The translations under genes were made by a program, and so were the position numbers. From assembly GCA_039984955.1 (NCBI GenBank), contig JBDWTN010000007.1:1496501-1560500 (forward strand): 64,000 nucleotides of DNA. Reading direction: 5' to 3'. The stretch's first letter is position 1; the number at the start of each line of letters is the position of its first letter. The stretch comes from Marinobacter alexandrii (GTDB lineage Bacteria > Bacteroidota > Bacteroidia > Cytophagales > Cyclobacteriaceae). This document shows positions 25,982-35,475 of this stretch, in pieces. The notes under the pieces were generated by a model, which had not been told where the DNA came from, ran no database searches, and saw only the letters and a program-made list of their open reading frames with translations.

Positions 25982-26850
25982 GTATTTGCAATGTATACGC
26001 CAATCCCGACCGCTACCATTCCTACATAGTGTAGGGCATATAAGTTTTCGCCATCTACAACTCCCCAGATTACAGCAAATACAGGAATAATATAAGTTAC
26101 TGAGGACGCAAACAAAGCATCTTTCATTTGAAGAATTTTATTGAAGATAATAAGCGCGATAGCAGTGCCAAAAACACCTAGCAAACAGATATAGAAAGTT
26201 GCCATTCCAGTTCCGTCCACATTCGTGACTTTATACCAGAAATCCGTGAAGCCAAACAAATAGATAGAGGCAAAAGGTCCGACAAGCAATAAAGAAACGC
26301 TCGTTACCGTAACTGCATGAATCTCATTTAATTTCTGCTTGATTAAGTTAAGGTTTGAAGCATAGCAAAGTGTTGCAAGAACCACTAGCAATGCATATGC
26401 ATTAATACCAGTAAGTGAGTTTCCTTTTCCTGCGCTTATTAGAATAGCGGTACCAATAAACCCAATCAACACTCCTAAGTAAACTTTTTTAGTTTGTTTT
26501 TGCCTAAAAGCAAAAAGAGCTATCAAGATTGTAAATAATGGAACTAAGCCATTTAAGACTCCAGTAATGGCACTTTCCAATCGGGTCTGAGCAATCGCAA
26601 ATAAAAATGCAGGTATCAAACTACCTAGCAGTCCGGCAATAAATAAAAAAACAATCTTCTTGCTATCAACAGTCTTGAATCGTTTTAATGCTGACGGGAG
26701 TAAGAATAACGAGGCTGCTACAATACGTAAGGAACCCACTTCTTGAGGCGCTAAACCTAAGAGCCCTTTCTTGATGAGTATAAAAGAACTACCCCAGATA
26801 AATGCCAAAATAAATAGCAATATCCAGGCTAAAAGAGGTGATTTTTGCAT
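25954..26850 (-). CDS. EamA/DMT-superfamily transporter
   Basis: 298 residues with ten predicted membrane helices and two EamA repeats (about 8-140 and 150-292). FIWGSSFILIKKGL is the typical first-helix motif. Members export amino acids or metabolites; substrate unknown. It lies 33 nt behind the PH-domain gene on the same strand, downstream of dusB, and overlaps the SLC13 gene tail to tail. Confidence 0.88.
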   Translation of the reverse strand: MQKSPLLAWILLFILAFIWGSSFILIKKGLLGLAPQEVGSLRIVAASLFLLPSALKRFKTVDSKKIVFLFIAGLLGSLIPAFLFAIAQTRLESAITGVLNGLVPLFTILIALFAFRQKQTKKVYLGVLIGFIGTAILISAGKGNSLTGINAYALLVVLATLCYASNLNLIKQKLNEIHAVTVTSVSLLLVGPFASIYLFGFTDFWYKVTNVDGTGMATFYICLLGVFGTAIALIIFNKILQMKDALFASSVTYIIPVFAVIWGVVDGENLYALHYVGMVAVGIGVYIANTHKKAGSKK

Positions 26851-26883
26851 GCGTGCAAGATAGGAGTATTTGGAGAAGAAATG

Positions 26884-27345
26884 TTATAGCAATGAATACA
26901 CAAATCGTGTCAAAGCGGAACTTCGTTCAGGTTCTGTTAGGATGTTTACATAAATGTCAGGGTTTGAATTCCTCAGGACTTCAATAAATTCTTCTTCATA
27001 ATTTGGTGATATAAGAATAGATCCACTTATAAAATCTATTTTTAATCTTTTTAAAGAGGCTGCAGGAGAACTAATGGGATTAAAGCTTCTACTTATGCTC
27101 TTGATTTCGGAAATTTTGATGCTCATCATTTTTATAAATCCGATTTTAATAGTCAGAAGGTCTCCTTCAACAAAATACTTCAACCCAAACCAAAGAAATC
27201 CAACCAAGGAATAAATCAGCATCCACATAAAAATCTGAGGTCCCTTATGTCCGTTTGTTAAAATAAAAGTGATGATAAGTATCCCCCATAAAAAAATGCC
27301 AAGCAGTATACTTTTTCTTGAGGTAAAGGCTCTCATGTTAGGCAA
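26884..27345 (-). CDS. Membrane protein with bacterial PH domain
   Basis: 153 residues. Two N-terminal membrane segments (about 13-30 and 36-55) are followed by a bacterial PH-like domain with the pattern YFVEGDLLTIK...SISRSFNPISSPAAS. Function unknown. Its start overlaps the dusB stop by 8 nt. Confidence 0.72.
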   Translation of the reverse strand: MPNMRAFTSRKSILLGIFLWGILIITFILTNGHKGPQIFMWMLIYSLVGFLWFGLKYFVEGDLLTIKIGFIKMMSIKISEIKSISRSFNPISSPAASLKRLKIDFISGSILISPNYEEEFIEVLRNSNPDIYVNILTEPERSSALTRFVYSLL

Positions 27346-28327
27346 TCACTTCCGCAAAAAGTTCAGGTACTTGCAGTAATGTCTCTTTCACCTCTTCGTA
27401 CGATTCTGACTCTACAAGTGTCGTTCGTACAGGTTTGAAATTGGGAATACCGCGGAAGTAATTCGTGTAGTGTCTTCTCATCTCAAAAAGTCCCTGTCGC
27501 TCACCCTTCCATTCTATTGAGAAATCGAGATGCTGCACAGCAACTTTGACGCGCTCATCCAGTGATGGTGCATGTAAGTGCTCACCTGTATTCATGAAGT
27601 GCTTGATCTCATTAAAAATCCATGGATAACCAATGGCAGCTCTGCCTATCATAATGCCATCTACACCATATCTGTTTTTGTATTCCAGAGCTTTTTCTGG
27701 AGAGTCAATATCTCCATTTCCGAAAATGGGAATATGAATATCCGGATCATTTTTAACCTCTGCAATTGGGCCCCAGTCAGCCTCTCCTTTATACATTTGT
27801 TTCCGGGTGCGTCCATGTATGCTCAAGGCCTTTATTCCCACATCTTGTAATCGATGAGCAACTTCTTTGATCTTAATAGTGGAATCATCCCAGCCAAGTC
27901 GCGTTTTCACAGTGACAGGTTTATTAACTCGCTTCACAATTTCAGCAGTCATTTCTTGCATTTTAGGCAAATCAAGAAGAATTCCAGCGCCTGCGCCTTT
28001 ACAAGCTACTTTCTTAACTGGACAGCCATAATTTATGTCAATAATCTCTGGGTTAGCTGCTTCCGCAATGGAGGCCGCCTCTCTCATAGATTCAATTTTA
28101 TCTCCAAAAATTTGAATCCCAATAGGCCGCTCGTAATCATAGATATCAAGCTTTTGTACACTTTTTTCTGCATGACGAATAAGGCCTTCAGAAGAAATGA
28201 ATTCCGTATACATGAGATCGGCACCATTTTGTTTACAAACAGCACGAAATGGCGGATCACTCACATCTTCCATGGGTGCGAGTAGTAATGGAAACTCTCC
28301 TATTTCTATGTCACTGATTTTAACCAC
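27338..28327 (-). CDS. dusB: tRNA-dihydrouridine synthase
   Basis: 329 residues, an FMN TIM barrel. It opens with APMEDVSDPPFR; the catalytic Cys is in INYGCPVKKV and FMN-phosphate binding is GNGDIDSPEKA and GIMIGRAAIG. It reduces uridine in the tRNA D loop. Same-strand genes follow with 8-nt overlap (PH protein) and then the DMT transporter. DusB is the usual single Dus of Bacteroidota; subtype was assigned by overall resemblance. Confidence 0.93.
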   Translation of the reverse strand: MVKISDIEIGEFPLLLAPMEDVSDPPFRAVCKQNGADLMYTEFISSEGLIRHAEKSVQKLDIYDYERPIGIQIFGDKIESMREAASIAEAANPEIIDINYGCPVKKVACKGAGAGILLDLPKMQEMTAEIVKRVNKPVTVKTRLGWDDSTIKIKEVAHRLQDVGIKALSIHGRTRKQMYKGEADWGPIAEVKNDPDIHIPIFGNGDIDSPEKALEYKNRYGVDGIMIGRAAIGYPWIFNEIKHFMNTGEHLHAPSLDERVKVAVQHLDFSIEWKGERQGLFEMRRHYTNYFRGIPNFKPVRTTLVESESYEEVKETLLQVPELFAEVIA

Positions 28328-28362
28328 CTTGAACGATTATATTTGCCCGCAAAGTTAGACAT

Positions 28363-29235
28363 ATGCAGGAGATTCTCAGAAACAACCCGGAAGATAAGCA
28401 CAGAGCAAGAGCGTGGGCTTTTGGGCTTGGTCTTTCCGCCTACATATCAATTGTTATGATTCTGGGTAGTGGCGGTAGTGAAGTGGATACGGATGCGATT
28501 TTGCGATTGGATCCAATTTTTCTTCTTGCAATTCAAGGAATTGTAGCTACACTCATGTTTATTGGCGTTTCCGCTCTCTTCATTGGAATTGCACTTAAGA
28601 TTCCATTTTCTGAGTTTTTCCCAAAAGTTAGCTTGAGCACAGTTGTAATGGTCATACTCATTTCAATCAGCTTCATGGTCGTTAATAGTGCCATTGGAGA
28701 ATGGAACATGAATCTTGATTTTGGAGATTCTGAATTTGCTAATTGGGCACAGCAATCTGAAGAGCAATTGAAAGTTTTGACCGAGCATCTAACCAATTTT
28801 ACATCCACTACTCATTTCATCTTAGCATTTGTCGTTGTTGCTATCATTCCGGCAATAGGTGAAGAATTACTTTTTCGAGGATTGATTCAGAATTTTTTCT
28901 CAAAGGCCTTTGCAAATCATCATGTGGCGATTTGGATCACAGGATTTCTTTTTGCTGCAATTCATATGCAATTTTTTGGTGTTATGCCTCGTATGTTTTT
29001 AGGAGTTCTTTTTGGCTATTTATATCACTGGAGCGGAAAACTAACAGTGGCAATGATTGGTCATTTAGTAAACAATGGACTAGCATTAATAGCTCTTTAT
29101 CTGGCTAACAGTGGGACTATTGAAGTTTCTCCTGAAGAAATAGAGCAATCAGCACCTTGGCCCGCAGTACTTGTTTTTGTGGTAATTTCATTTTTTCTGA
29201 TCAGATCATTCTATAAAAAGTTCCAACATGCATGA
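28363..29235 (+). CDS. CPBP-family intramembrane metalloprotease
   Basis: 290 residues with about eight membrane helices. The Abi/CPBP motifs are present: EELLFRG (EExxxR), the FAAIHMQFFG second motif and GHLVNNGLA third motif. Related to type II CAAX prenyl endopeptidases; bacterial roles include bacteriocin self-immunity and protein maturation. Divergent from dusB, overlapping the DUF2007 gene by 8 nt, in one operon with cdsA. Confidence 0.88.
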   Translation: MQEILRNNPEDKHRARAWAFGLGLSAYISIVMILGSGGSEVDTDAILRLDPIFLLAIQGIVATLMFIGVSALFIGIALKIPFSEFFPKVSLSTVVMVILISISFMVVNSAIGEWNMNLDFGDSEFANWAQQSEEQLKVLTEHLTNFTSTTHFILAFVVVAIIPAIGEELLFRGLIQNFFSKAFANHHVAIWITGFLFAAIHMQFFGVMPRMFLGVLFGYLYHWSGKLTVAMIGHLVNNGLALIALYLANSGTIEVSPEEIEQSAPWPAVLVFVVISFFLIRSFYKKFQHA

Positions 29236-29434
29236 TTGGCAATCCGTGTTCAAAGATGATCGTGAATATCGCGCATTGATCGTGAAAGATGTCCTCGAAG
29301 ACTTGGATATGCATCCGGTCATTGTTAATAAAAAAGTTTCTGCTTACGGTTTCGGGAATTTTGAAATCTTTGTAGCCCCCGATCAAGTGATTCGTGCAAT
29401 AAAAGTTATAAAAGAAGAAATCAAGTTTGAGTAA
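29228..29434 (+). CDS. DUF2007 putative signal-transducing protein
   Basis: 68 residues, a GlnB-like small alpha/beta protein. Pattern: RALIVKDVLEDLDMHPVIVN, then a GNFEIFVAPDQVIRAIKVI ending. The DUF2007 family is often placed beside cdsA and CPBP genes in Bacteroidota. The gene overlaps both neighbours by 8 nt. Biochemical role unknown. Confidence 0.82.
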   Translation: MHDWQSVFKDDREYRALIVKDVLEDLDMHPVIVNKKVSAYGFGNFEIFVAPDQVIRAIKVIKEEIKFE

Positions 29435-30245
29435 ATATCCAGATCTAGCCCCACGTTTTTTCTCTGCCATTATTGGCGGAATGATTATTATACTCTCATT
29501 GATATGGAGTGAATGGGGATTCCTTGCTGTATTCCTCTCTATTTCATGTTTGACCATGTGGGAATTTTACAGGTTGATGAGACTTCAAAGTTACTTACCT
29601 ATTCGATTATTAGGAGTCGCTATTGGTGCTTTACTATTCATATTCACTTTTCTCATTGAAACGGATATACTACCTCCACGATTCTACGTAGCATTGTTTC
29701 CTTTAGCCTCTTTTGTTTTTCTCATCAAACTCTACAAGAAAAGTGATGTACACCCATTTATCAATATTGCACTTTTCTACCTTGGTATTTTATATGTAGC
29801 AGTTCCATTTGCATTGATTAATATTCTTGTTTTTTATAATGGAGAATATTCATACGAAATCATTCTTGGTTTACTATTTCTAACCTGGGCTAACGATGTT
29901 GGTGCATATTTTACGGGAATCCTTTTCGGTAAGACCAAACTCTTTGAGCGCATCTCTCCCAAAAAATCTTGGGAAGGTAGTATGGGTGGAGCGGCCTTCT
30001 CTATTCTTACAGCGATTGTTATAGGCCTCTATTTTAAAGGTCTAAATCCTGTTGAATGGATAAGTGTCTCCATAATCGTAGTAATAGCAGGTACTTATGG
30101 TGATTTAGTCGAGTCTCATTTTAAGCGCTCAATGCAAATAAAAGATTCAGGTACAATTATCCCAGGACACGGAGGTTTTCTAGATAGATTCGATAGCCTG
30201 TTAATTGCCGTACCATTCGTGGTAGTTTTCTTGAAATTATTCTAG
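29427..30245 (+). CDS. cdsA: Phosphatidate cytidylyltransferase
   Basis: 272 residues with about seven membrane helices. The signature SHFKRSMQIKDSGTIIPGHGG with GGFLDRFDSL is characteristic. Makes CDP-diacylglycerol from phosphatidate and CTP at the inner membrane, the branch point of phospholipid synthesis. Starts with TTG overlapping the DUF2007 stop by 8 nt. The psd gene lies 1.4 kb downstream. Confidence 0.94.
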   Translation: MSKYPDLAPRFFSAIIGGMIIILSLIWSEWGFLAVFLSISCLTMWEFYRLMRLQSYLPIRLLGVAIGALLFIFTFLIETDILPPRFYVALFPLASFVFLIKLYKKSDVHPFINIALFYLGILYVAVPFALINILVFYNGEYSYEIILGLLFLTWANDVGAYFTGILFGKTKLFERISPKKSWEGSMGGAAFSILTAIVIGLYFKGLNPVEWISVSIIVVIAGTYGDLVESHFKRSMQIKDSGTIIPGHGGFLDRFDSLLIAVPFVVVFLKLF

Positions 30246-30264
30246 AGAGAAGTATAAATCCCGT

Positions 30265-30272
30265 TAGCTTTG
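30265..30272 (+). promoter_or_regulatory. Bacteroidota -7 promoter box for gdhA
   Basis: TAGCTTTG matches the consensus TAnnTTTG exactly and lies 40 nt before the gdhA ATG, giving a leader of about 30-35 nt. No TTTG -33 box at the ideal spacing is evident. Confidence 0.5.
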
Positions 30273-30312
30273 CAACTGAAGTAAACAACAAACCCCTTTT
30301 TATTTTATTCCT

Positions 30313-31587
30313 ATGGCATATATAGAACCCGCGCCAATAAAGGACAGAGATAATCCATTTGAATCCATGATGTCACGCTTCCAAATTGCCGCCGAGCATC
30401 TCGGTCTGGATCAGGAAGTATATGATGTTTTGAAGACACCTGCTAAGCAAGTCATTGTCTCGCTTCCGGTGACCATGGACAATGGATCCATCAAAGTTTT
30501 TGAAGGATATCGTGTGATCCACTCTACTATCTTGGGCCCATCTAAAGGTGGTGTTCGATATGACATGGATGTAAATATCGATGAAGTGAAAGCACTCGCT
30601 GCATGGATGACATGGAAGTGTGCAGTGGTAGACATCCCATACGGTGGAGCAAAAGGAGGCATCAAATGTAACCCCCGAAAAATGTCTGCCGGTGAAGTGG
30701 AAAGGCTTACCAGAGCCTTTACACAAGCCATGCATGACGTTTTCGGAAAGGATAGAGATATTCCAGCTCCAGATATGGGAACCGGACCAAGAGAAATGGC
30801 TTGGATGATGGATCAATATTCTAGAAATCATGGTATGACGGTAAATTCAGTTGTAACTGGAAAACCGCTGGTTCTTGGTGGGTCTCTAGGAAGAGAGGAG
30901 GCGACAGGTCGTGGTGTGATGATCTCTGCTCTTGCTGCCATGGAAAAACAAAAAATTAACCCATTTAAAGCTACCTGCGCCATTCAAGGTTTTGGGAATG
31001 TAGGATCATGGGCTGCCCAGCTTTTGGAGGAGAGGGGTGTAAATATTGTCGCTGTTAGTGATTTATCAGGTGCCTATTACAATGCTGAAGGCATCAATAT
31101 CAAGAAAGCCATGGAGTACCGGAATGGGAATAATGGTAGTCTGGAGGGATTTGCTGGAGCTGAAAAGATTGACTCTGAAGATTTGCTTCTCCTGGAAGTA
31201 GATGTTCTCGTTCCCGCAGCAATTGAAGATGTAATTACTCAGGCAAATGCTGATAAAATCAAAGCCAAGATGATTGTAGAAGGAGCTAACGGCCCTACTT
31301 CAGCTAAGGCTGATGCCATTATCAATGAAAAAGGAATACTTGCTGTACCTGACATCTTAGCTAATGCTGGTGGTGTGACTGTTTCCTATTTTGAGTGGGT
31401 ACAAAATCGACTTGGGTACGGATGGACTCGTGAACGTGTAAGTAGGCGTTCAGATCGAATTATGAAAACTGCTTTCGACAAAGTCTACAATACTGCCAAA
31501 GAATATGATGTAAGCATGCGTATTGCTGCATACATCGTCGCAATTGATAAAGTGGCTAAAACCTATAAATTCCGAGGTGGCTTTTAA
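30313..31587 (+). CDS. gdhA: Glutamate dehydrogenase (Glu/Leu/Phe/Val family)
   Basis: 424 residues. The catalytic Lys is in VDIPYGGAKGGI and the second motif is DIPAPDMGTG; the Rossmann motif is GFGNVGSWAA. It interconverts glutamate with 2-oxoglutarate and ammonia. The 420-residue hexameric type is usually NAD-linked. Single gene with its own TAGCTTTG promoter; the reading frame is followed by a dispersed-repeat relic. Confidence 0.92.
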   Translation: MAYIEPAPIKDRDNPFESMMSRFQIAAEHLGLDQEVYDVLKTPAKQVIVSLPVTMDNGSIKVFEGYRVIHSTILGPSKGGVRYDMDVNIDEVKALAAWMTWKCAVVDIPYGGAKGGIKCNPRKMSAGEVERLTRAFTQAMHDVFGKDRDIPAPDMGTGPREMAWMMDQYSRNHGMTVNSVVTGKPLVLGGSLGREEATGRGVMISALAAMEKQKINPFKATCAIQGFGNVGSWAAQLLEERGVNIVAVSDLSGAYYNAEGINIKKAMEYRNGNNGSLEGFAGAEKIDSEDLLLLEVDVLVPAAIEDVITQANADKIKAKMIVEGANGPTSAKADAIINEKGILAVPDILANAGGVTVSYFEWVQNRLGYGWTRERVSRRSDRIMKTAFDKVYNTAKEYDVSMRIAAYIVAIDKVAKTYKFRGGF

Positions 31588-31617
31588 GTCGTGGGACGGC
31601 AGTCAATTGCTTGAAAT

Positions 31618-31684
31618 GTCACCCTGAAATTGTTTTCAGGGTCTAGATGCTGACTGCTCCGCGACGGAATAAATTCAGTATGAC
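31618..31684. repeat. Degenerate dispersed palindromic repeat
   Basis: GTCACCCTGAA (31618-31628) and TTCAGTATGAC (31674-31684) are inverted copies matching at nine of eleven positions. Inside, ACCCTGAAA/TTTCAGGGT is a second, perfect stem followed by TCTAGATGCTGA. This is the shape of the interspersed GTCA...TGAC repeats common in Bacteroidota intergenic DNA. The inner hairpin may also terminate gdhA. Confidence 0.6.
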
Positions 31685-31698
31685 TTAACTAAAGAAAT

Positions 31699-32355
31699 AT
31701 GAGACTACACAAGGAGGGTATTAAGATGATCCCGCTAATGGCGGTCTTCACTGGTGGGCTTTATGTATTGCTTTACTGGTTGATCCCATTTGCAGCGGTT
31801 CAAATAATTTTGGCTATAGCAGCAGTCATCTTCATGGTTCTTGTCATTCGATTTTTTCGTGATCCCAAGGTGATTACACCACCAAGGGATGGAGTAGTTT
31901 ATGCTCCTGCCGAGGGGAAAGTAGTGGTAATAGAGCGTGTATATGAAGGCGAATACCATAAGGATGATCGCATCCAAGTCTCCATTTTTATGTCCCCCCT
32001 CAATGTGCATGTAAATAGAAGTCCCGTAAAAGGTAAGGTTGATTTCTTCCAATATCACCCAGGTAAATTTCTAGTAGCATGGCATCCAAAATCCAGCACA
32101 GATAATGAACGCACGTCTGTAGGCTTTAAAACTGAAAATGGGGTAAATATCCTAATGCGTCAAATCGCTGGAGCTGTCGCGCGTAGAATTGCTTTCTATC
32201 CAAGCATCGGCGATCCAATGGAACAGGGAACCTCTGTCGGATTCATTCGATTTGGTAGTCGGGTAGATTTATTTCTTCCACTTGATGCAGATATCAAGGT
32301 CAAGATTGGTGATCTAACAAAGGGTGGAGAGACAGAAGTAGCTACACTTAAATGA
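31699..32355 (+). CDS. psd: Phosphatidylserine decarboxylase family protein
   Basis: 218 residues of the short, archaeal-like type. Two N-terminal membrane segments, then the decarboxylase core with YAPAEGKVV, the HVNRSPVKG motif and the pyruvoyl self-cleavage site as GS in RFGSRVDLF. Converts phosphatidylserine to phosphatidylethanolamine at the membrane. Overlaps the next small gene by 4 nt. Confidence 0.92.
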   Translation: MRLHKEGIKMIPLMAVFTGGLYVLLYWLIPFAAVQIILAIAAVIFMVLVIRFFRDPKVITPPRDGVVYAPAEGKVVVIERVYEGEYHKDDRIQVSIFMSPLNVHVNRSPVKGKVDFFQYHPGKFLVAWHPKSSTDNERTSVGFKTENGVNILMRQIAGAVARRIAFYPSIGDPMEQGTSVGFIRFGSRVDLFLPLDADIKVKIGDLTKGGETEVATLK

Positions 32356-32576
32356 CAGAATCTTTTAGAAAAAAAATTATTCAAGTTTGCAATGACAAAA
32401 TTGCAACTAAAGGTGAAAACGTTGGGCTTTCCTTTTATGCCTTCTTTGCCAATAAAAATGATAACCCAAAATTATTGATGGAAGTAGCAGAATGGTGGAT
32501 TCTCGAAAACGAACTTGACCATTTTGAAAAAGCTGTTAAAATCAAAGAAATGGTAGAGGAATTTCCCGCCCTCTGA
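32352..32576 (+). CDS. Small conserved hypothetical protein
   Basis: 74 residues, acidic and helical, no signal peptide. The ATG overlaps the psd stop by 4 nt, so it is translationally coupled. WWILENELDHFEKAVKI is the most distinctive stretch. I do not recognise a named family; coupling to psd suggests but does not show a link with phospholipid synthesis. Confidence 0.65.
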   Translation: MTESFRKKIIQVCNDKIATKGENVGLSFYAFFANKNDNPKLLMEVAEWWILENELDHFEKAVKIKEMVEEFPAL

Positions 32577-32583
32577 TACCTTC

Positions 32584-33012
32584 CTAAATCTCTCTTTTCA
32601 AGTCTTCAACTATCCTTAAGGCGTCTGACTTATCTTTTGAAACTACTCTGAAATCATCTTGAACACTTTTTTTAGCAGCTTGGTCTATCCCCATTTTAGA
32701 AATGGTTTTTGGAATGATTTCAACGGATTTATATAAATTATTTTCTAAGGCATATTTCATGCCTTTACCTATATACTCTTTCGCTTCGTTGGATGGCACT
32801 CCGAAACCTGAAAGGTCTGCCAAAGCAATAAATTTTTCTTTGTCAAATGAATCAACTGCGTTCTTAAATTCTGCAAAAAAAGTAGCTCCTAATTCTTCAG
32901 TGAATTTTTTATCCCAAAAATTCTTAAGCTCGAAGTGAAGTACATGATCATTTGTGCTAATAACTTTAAAGTATTCTGAAAGCTGCATACGTATTTCTTT
33001 AAGTGACATCAA
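32584..33012 (-). CDS. SpoIIAA/STAS-like hypothetical protein
   Basis: 142 residues with an alternating beta/alpha pattern. KFIALADLSGFGVPSNEAKEYI resembles the core of SpoIIAA-like (STAS-like) domains, which carry no obvious active site. Soluble. Single gene convergent with the psd operon and upstream of nothing obvious. Assignment from pattern only. Confidence 0.55.
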   Translation of the reverse strand: MMSLKEIRMQLSEYFKVISTNDHVLHFELKNFWDKKFTEELGATFFAEFKNAVDSFDKEKFIALADLSGFGVPSNEAKEYIGKGMKYALENNLYKSVEIIPKTISKMGIDQAAKKSVQDDFRVVSKDKSDALRIVEDLKREI

Positions 33013-33101
33013 TCTATCAAAATATGTTAAATGATAGTATTTAAATCGATCACTTAAAACTTCTCCCTGCTCAATGGCAGTTTATCAAGGATAACAGAAA
33101 A

Positions 33102-34571
33102 TCACTTCCTACTATAATTCGGGGCTTCTCTTGTGATATGGATGTCATGTGGATGGCTTTCAGCAACTCCTGCTCCCGAGATTTTCACAAATTTAGCATT
33201 CTGCAAATCTTCAATACTCCCAGCACCACAATAGCCCATTCCAGCTTTCAACCCACCTACCATCTGATAAAGTACTTCTTGCACTGAGCCTTTGAATGGC
33301 ACTCGCCCCACGATCCCTTCAGGAACAAGCTTTTTGATGTCATCTTCTGCATCCTGAAAGTAACGATCTTTTGATCCTTCTTCCATCGCTTCTACAGAGC
33401 CCATTCCACGGTATGATTTAAATTTTCTGCCTTCATATAGGATCACTTCACCCGGCGCTTCTTCGGTACCTGCCAGCAATGAACCAATCATTACGGTGTT
33501 TCCTCCTCCAGCAATGGCCTTCACTACATCTCCTGAGAATCTAATACCTCCATCTGCTACAACGGGGACTCCTGAGCCTTTAATGGCTTGTGAAGACTCG
33601 AACACTGCAGAAAGCTGTGGTACTCCTACTCCTGCAATCACCCGTGTAGTACAAATACTTCCAGGTCCAACTCCCACTTTCACAGCATCAGCACCTGCTT
33701 CTACCAATGCTTTAGCAGCATCGGGGGTCGCAATATTTCCTACAATTGTTTCCAAATCTGGAAAAGCTTTTTTTATTCTCTTGGCCATATCAATCACACC
33801 CTTTGAATGACCATGTGCGGTATCGATGGACACTAAGTCCACACCTGCTTTTACCAACGCAGCAATTCGATCTTCAATATCCGGAGTGACACCTACTGCG
33901 GCTCCCACTCTCAATCTACCATACTCATCCTTACAGGCGTTTGGACGATCTCTATTTTTCAGAATGTCTTTGTATGTAATTAGTCCAGTCAGTTTACCCT
34001 CTTTGTCGACGATTGGAAGTTTCTCTATTTTATGTTCTTGAAGAATGGCTTCCGCCTCATTCAACCCTACTTCTGCCGTGGCAGTAATTAGGTTCTCTTT
34101 AGTCATTATATCTTTTACCGGTTTCTTAGGCTTTTTCTCAAAACGTAAATCACGGTTGGTCACAATGCCAATCAGTTTATTCTCTTTGTCAACAACAGGG
34201 ATCCCTCCAATCTTATTTTCTTTCATGATCGCTTCCGCATCACTAACTGTTGCATCGACATGAAGCGTGATTGGATCAAGAATCATCCCACTCTGGGATC
34301 TCTTCACTTTGCGAACCTGAATGGCCTGCTGATCAATTGTCATATTTTTATGAATAATTCCAACACCGCCTTCGAGCGCCATGGCAATAGCCAATTTCGC
34401 CTCGGTAACTGTATCCATTGCAGCAGAAACCAAAGGAATATTTAATCGAATGTTTCGAGTAATCTGTGCTGATGTTTCAGTGTCTCGCGGGAGTACTTCA
34501 GAATAACCTGGTAGAAGAAGCACATCGTCATAGGTAAGTGCTTCAAAGAGGAATTTATCGTTTATCGTCAT
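33102..34571 (-). CDS. guaB: Inosine-5'-monophosphate dehydrogenase
   Basis: 489 residues. TIM barrel with two CBS domains inserted at about 95-210. The catalytic loop GPGSICTTRVIAGVG carries the nucleophilic Cys; GGIRFSGDVVKAIAGG and the flap YRGMGSVEAM are as expected. Oxidises IMP to XMP, the first committed step to GMP. Single gene, divergent from pnuC. Confidence 0.96.
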   Translation of the reverse strand: MTINDKFLFEALTYDDVLLLPGYSEVLPRDTETSAQITRNIRLNIPLVSAAMDTVTEAKLAIAMALEGGVGIIHKNMTIDQQAIQVRKVKRSQSGMILDPITLHVDATVSDAEAIMKENKIGGIPVVDKENKLIGIVTNRDLRFEKKPKKPVKDIMTKENLITATAEVGLNEAEAILQEHKIEKLPIVDKEGKLTGLITYKDILKNRDRPNACKDEYGRLRVGAAVGVTPDIEDRIAALVKAGVDLVSIDTAHGHSKGVIDMAKRIKKAFPDLETIVGNIATPDAAKALVEAGADAVKVGVGPGSICTTRVIAGVGVPQLSAVFESSQAIKGSGVPVVADGGIRFSGDVVKAIAGGGNTVMIGSLLAGTEEAPGEVILYEGRKFKSYRGMGSVEAMEEGSKDRYFQDAEDDIKKLVPEGIVGRVPFKGSVQEVLYQMVGGLKAGMGYCGAGSIEDLQNAKFVKISGAGVAESHPHDIHITREAPNYSRK

Positions 34572-34756
34572 GGCAAATAATACTGAACTGTTATGATTAT
34601 TTGCCGTGCAAAATTATGTCGGTTGCATAGAATAAGTACTATCGCAAGACATATTTTTACAAATAGAATGAGCAGAATGCTCAACTCGGCTATTGAGCCA
34701 TGTCAGCAGTTGTTGTTGATATGTATCAAACAGCCCAATTATCAATTTTAATACGT

Positions 34757-35362
34757 ATGGATATTTGGAGTTCATTTTACGACCAGCTTCTCGAGACCAC
34801 TTGGCTAGAATTCATCGCTGTAATATGTGGTATTCTAAGTGTTTGGTTTAGTAAACAAGAGAGTATACTCGTTTACCCGTTCGGTATAGTGAGTGTTATT
34901 ATTTTCGTTTATCTGACCTACGAATATGGCCTCTATGCAGAGACAGGAATAAATGTATACTATTTTGTAATGAGTGCCTATGGCTGGTGGAATTGGAAAA
35001 ACACGAAGGATATTGCTTCAAGTCAGATACCAATTACTAAGAGTACTAAAGGCGGACATATCGTCAATGTAACCACATTCATTTTAGCCTCGATTTTTAT
35101 CTACATGATGCTTATCAAATTCACAGACAGTACTGTGCCTTTGATCGATTCAATAACTACCGGTTTAGCCATTACAGGGATGTATTTAATGGCACTTAAA
35201 AAAATTGAGCATTGGTTATTTTGGATCGCTTGCGATCTAATATCCATACCTCTATACATCTATAAAGGACTTCCTTTTACAAGTCTACAGTTTCTTGTTT
35301 TTACTTATCTGGCTGTATTGGGATGGATTTCTTGGAGAAGAAAATTAACAATGGATGAATAA
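34757..35362 (+). CDS. pnuC: Nicotinamide riboside transporter PnuC
   Basis: About 201 residues from the ATG at 34757, the usual PnuC length; a longer frame to 34700 adds an unlikely leader. Seven membrane helices, with signatures YYFVMSAYGWWNW and the C-terminal YIYKGLPFTSLQF region. Imports the NAD precursor by facilitated diffusion driven by intracellular phosphorylation. The gene for the matching kinase follows 113 nt later on the same strand, supporting nicotinamide riboside over thiamine as substrate. Confidence 0.88.
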   Translation: MDIWSSFYDQLLETTWLEFIAVICGILSVWFSKQESILVYPFGIVSVIIFVYLTYEYGLYAETGINVYYFVMSAYGWWNWKNTKDIASSQIPITKSTKGGHIVNVTTFILASIFIYMMLIKFTDSTVPLIDSITTGLAITGMYLMALKKIEHWLFWIACDLISIPLYIYKGLPFTSLQFLVFTYLAVLGWISWRRKLTMDE

Positions 35363-35475
35363 TAGGAAAGTATCATTCTCCTGACAGGAGTAATTTATCC
35401 CTTAAGCTTAAATATTTCTCGCTTCCACTCGAAAAAACGATCTAAGGAAGATTTTTCAAACATGATTAGCACAAA

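Noticed and set aside
34572-34756. Riboswitch (TPP or NAD type) before pnuC
   Set aside because: I could not find the conserved core of either class; the kinase gene downstream already supports NAD salvage.
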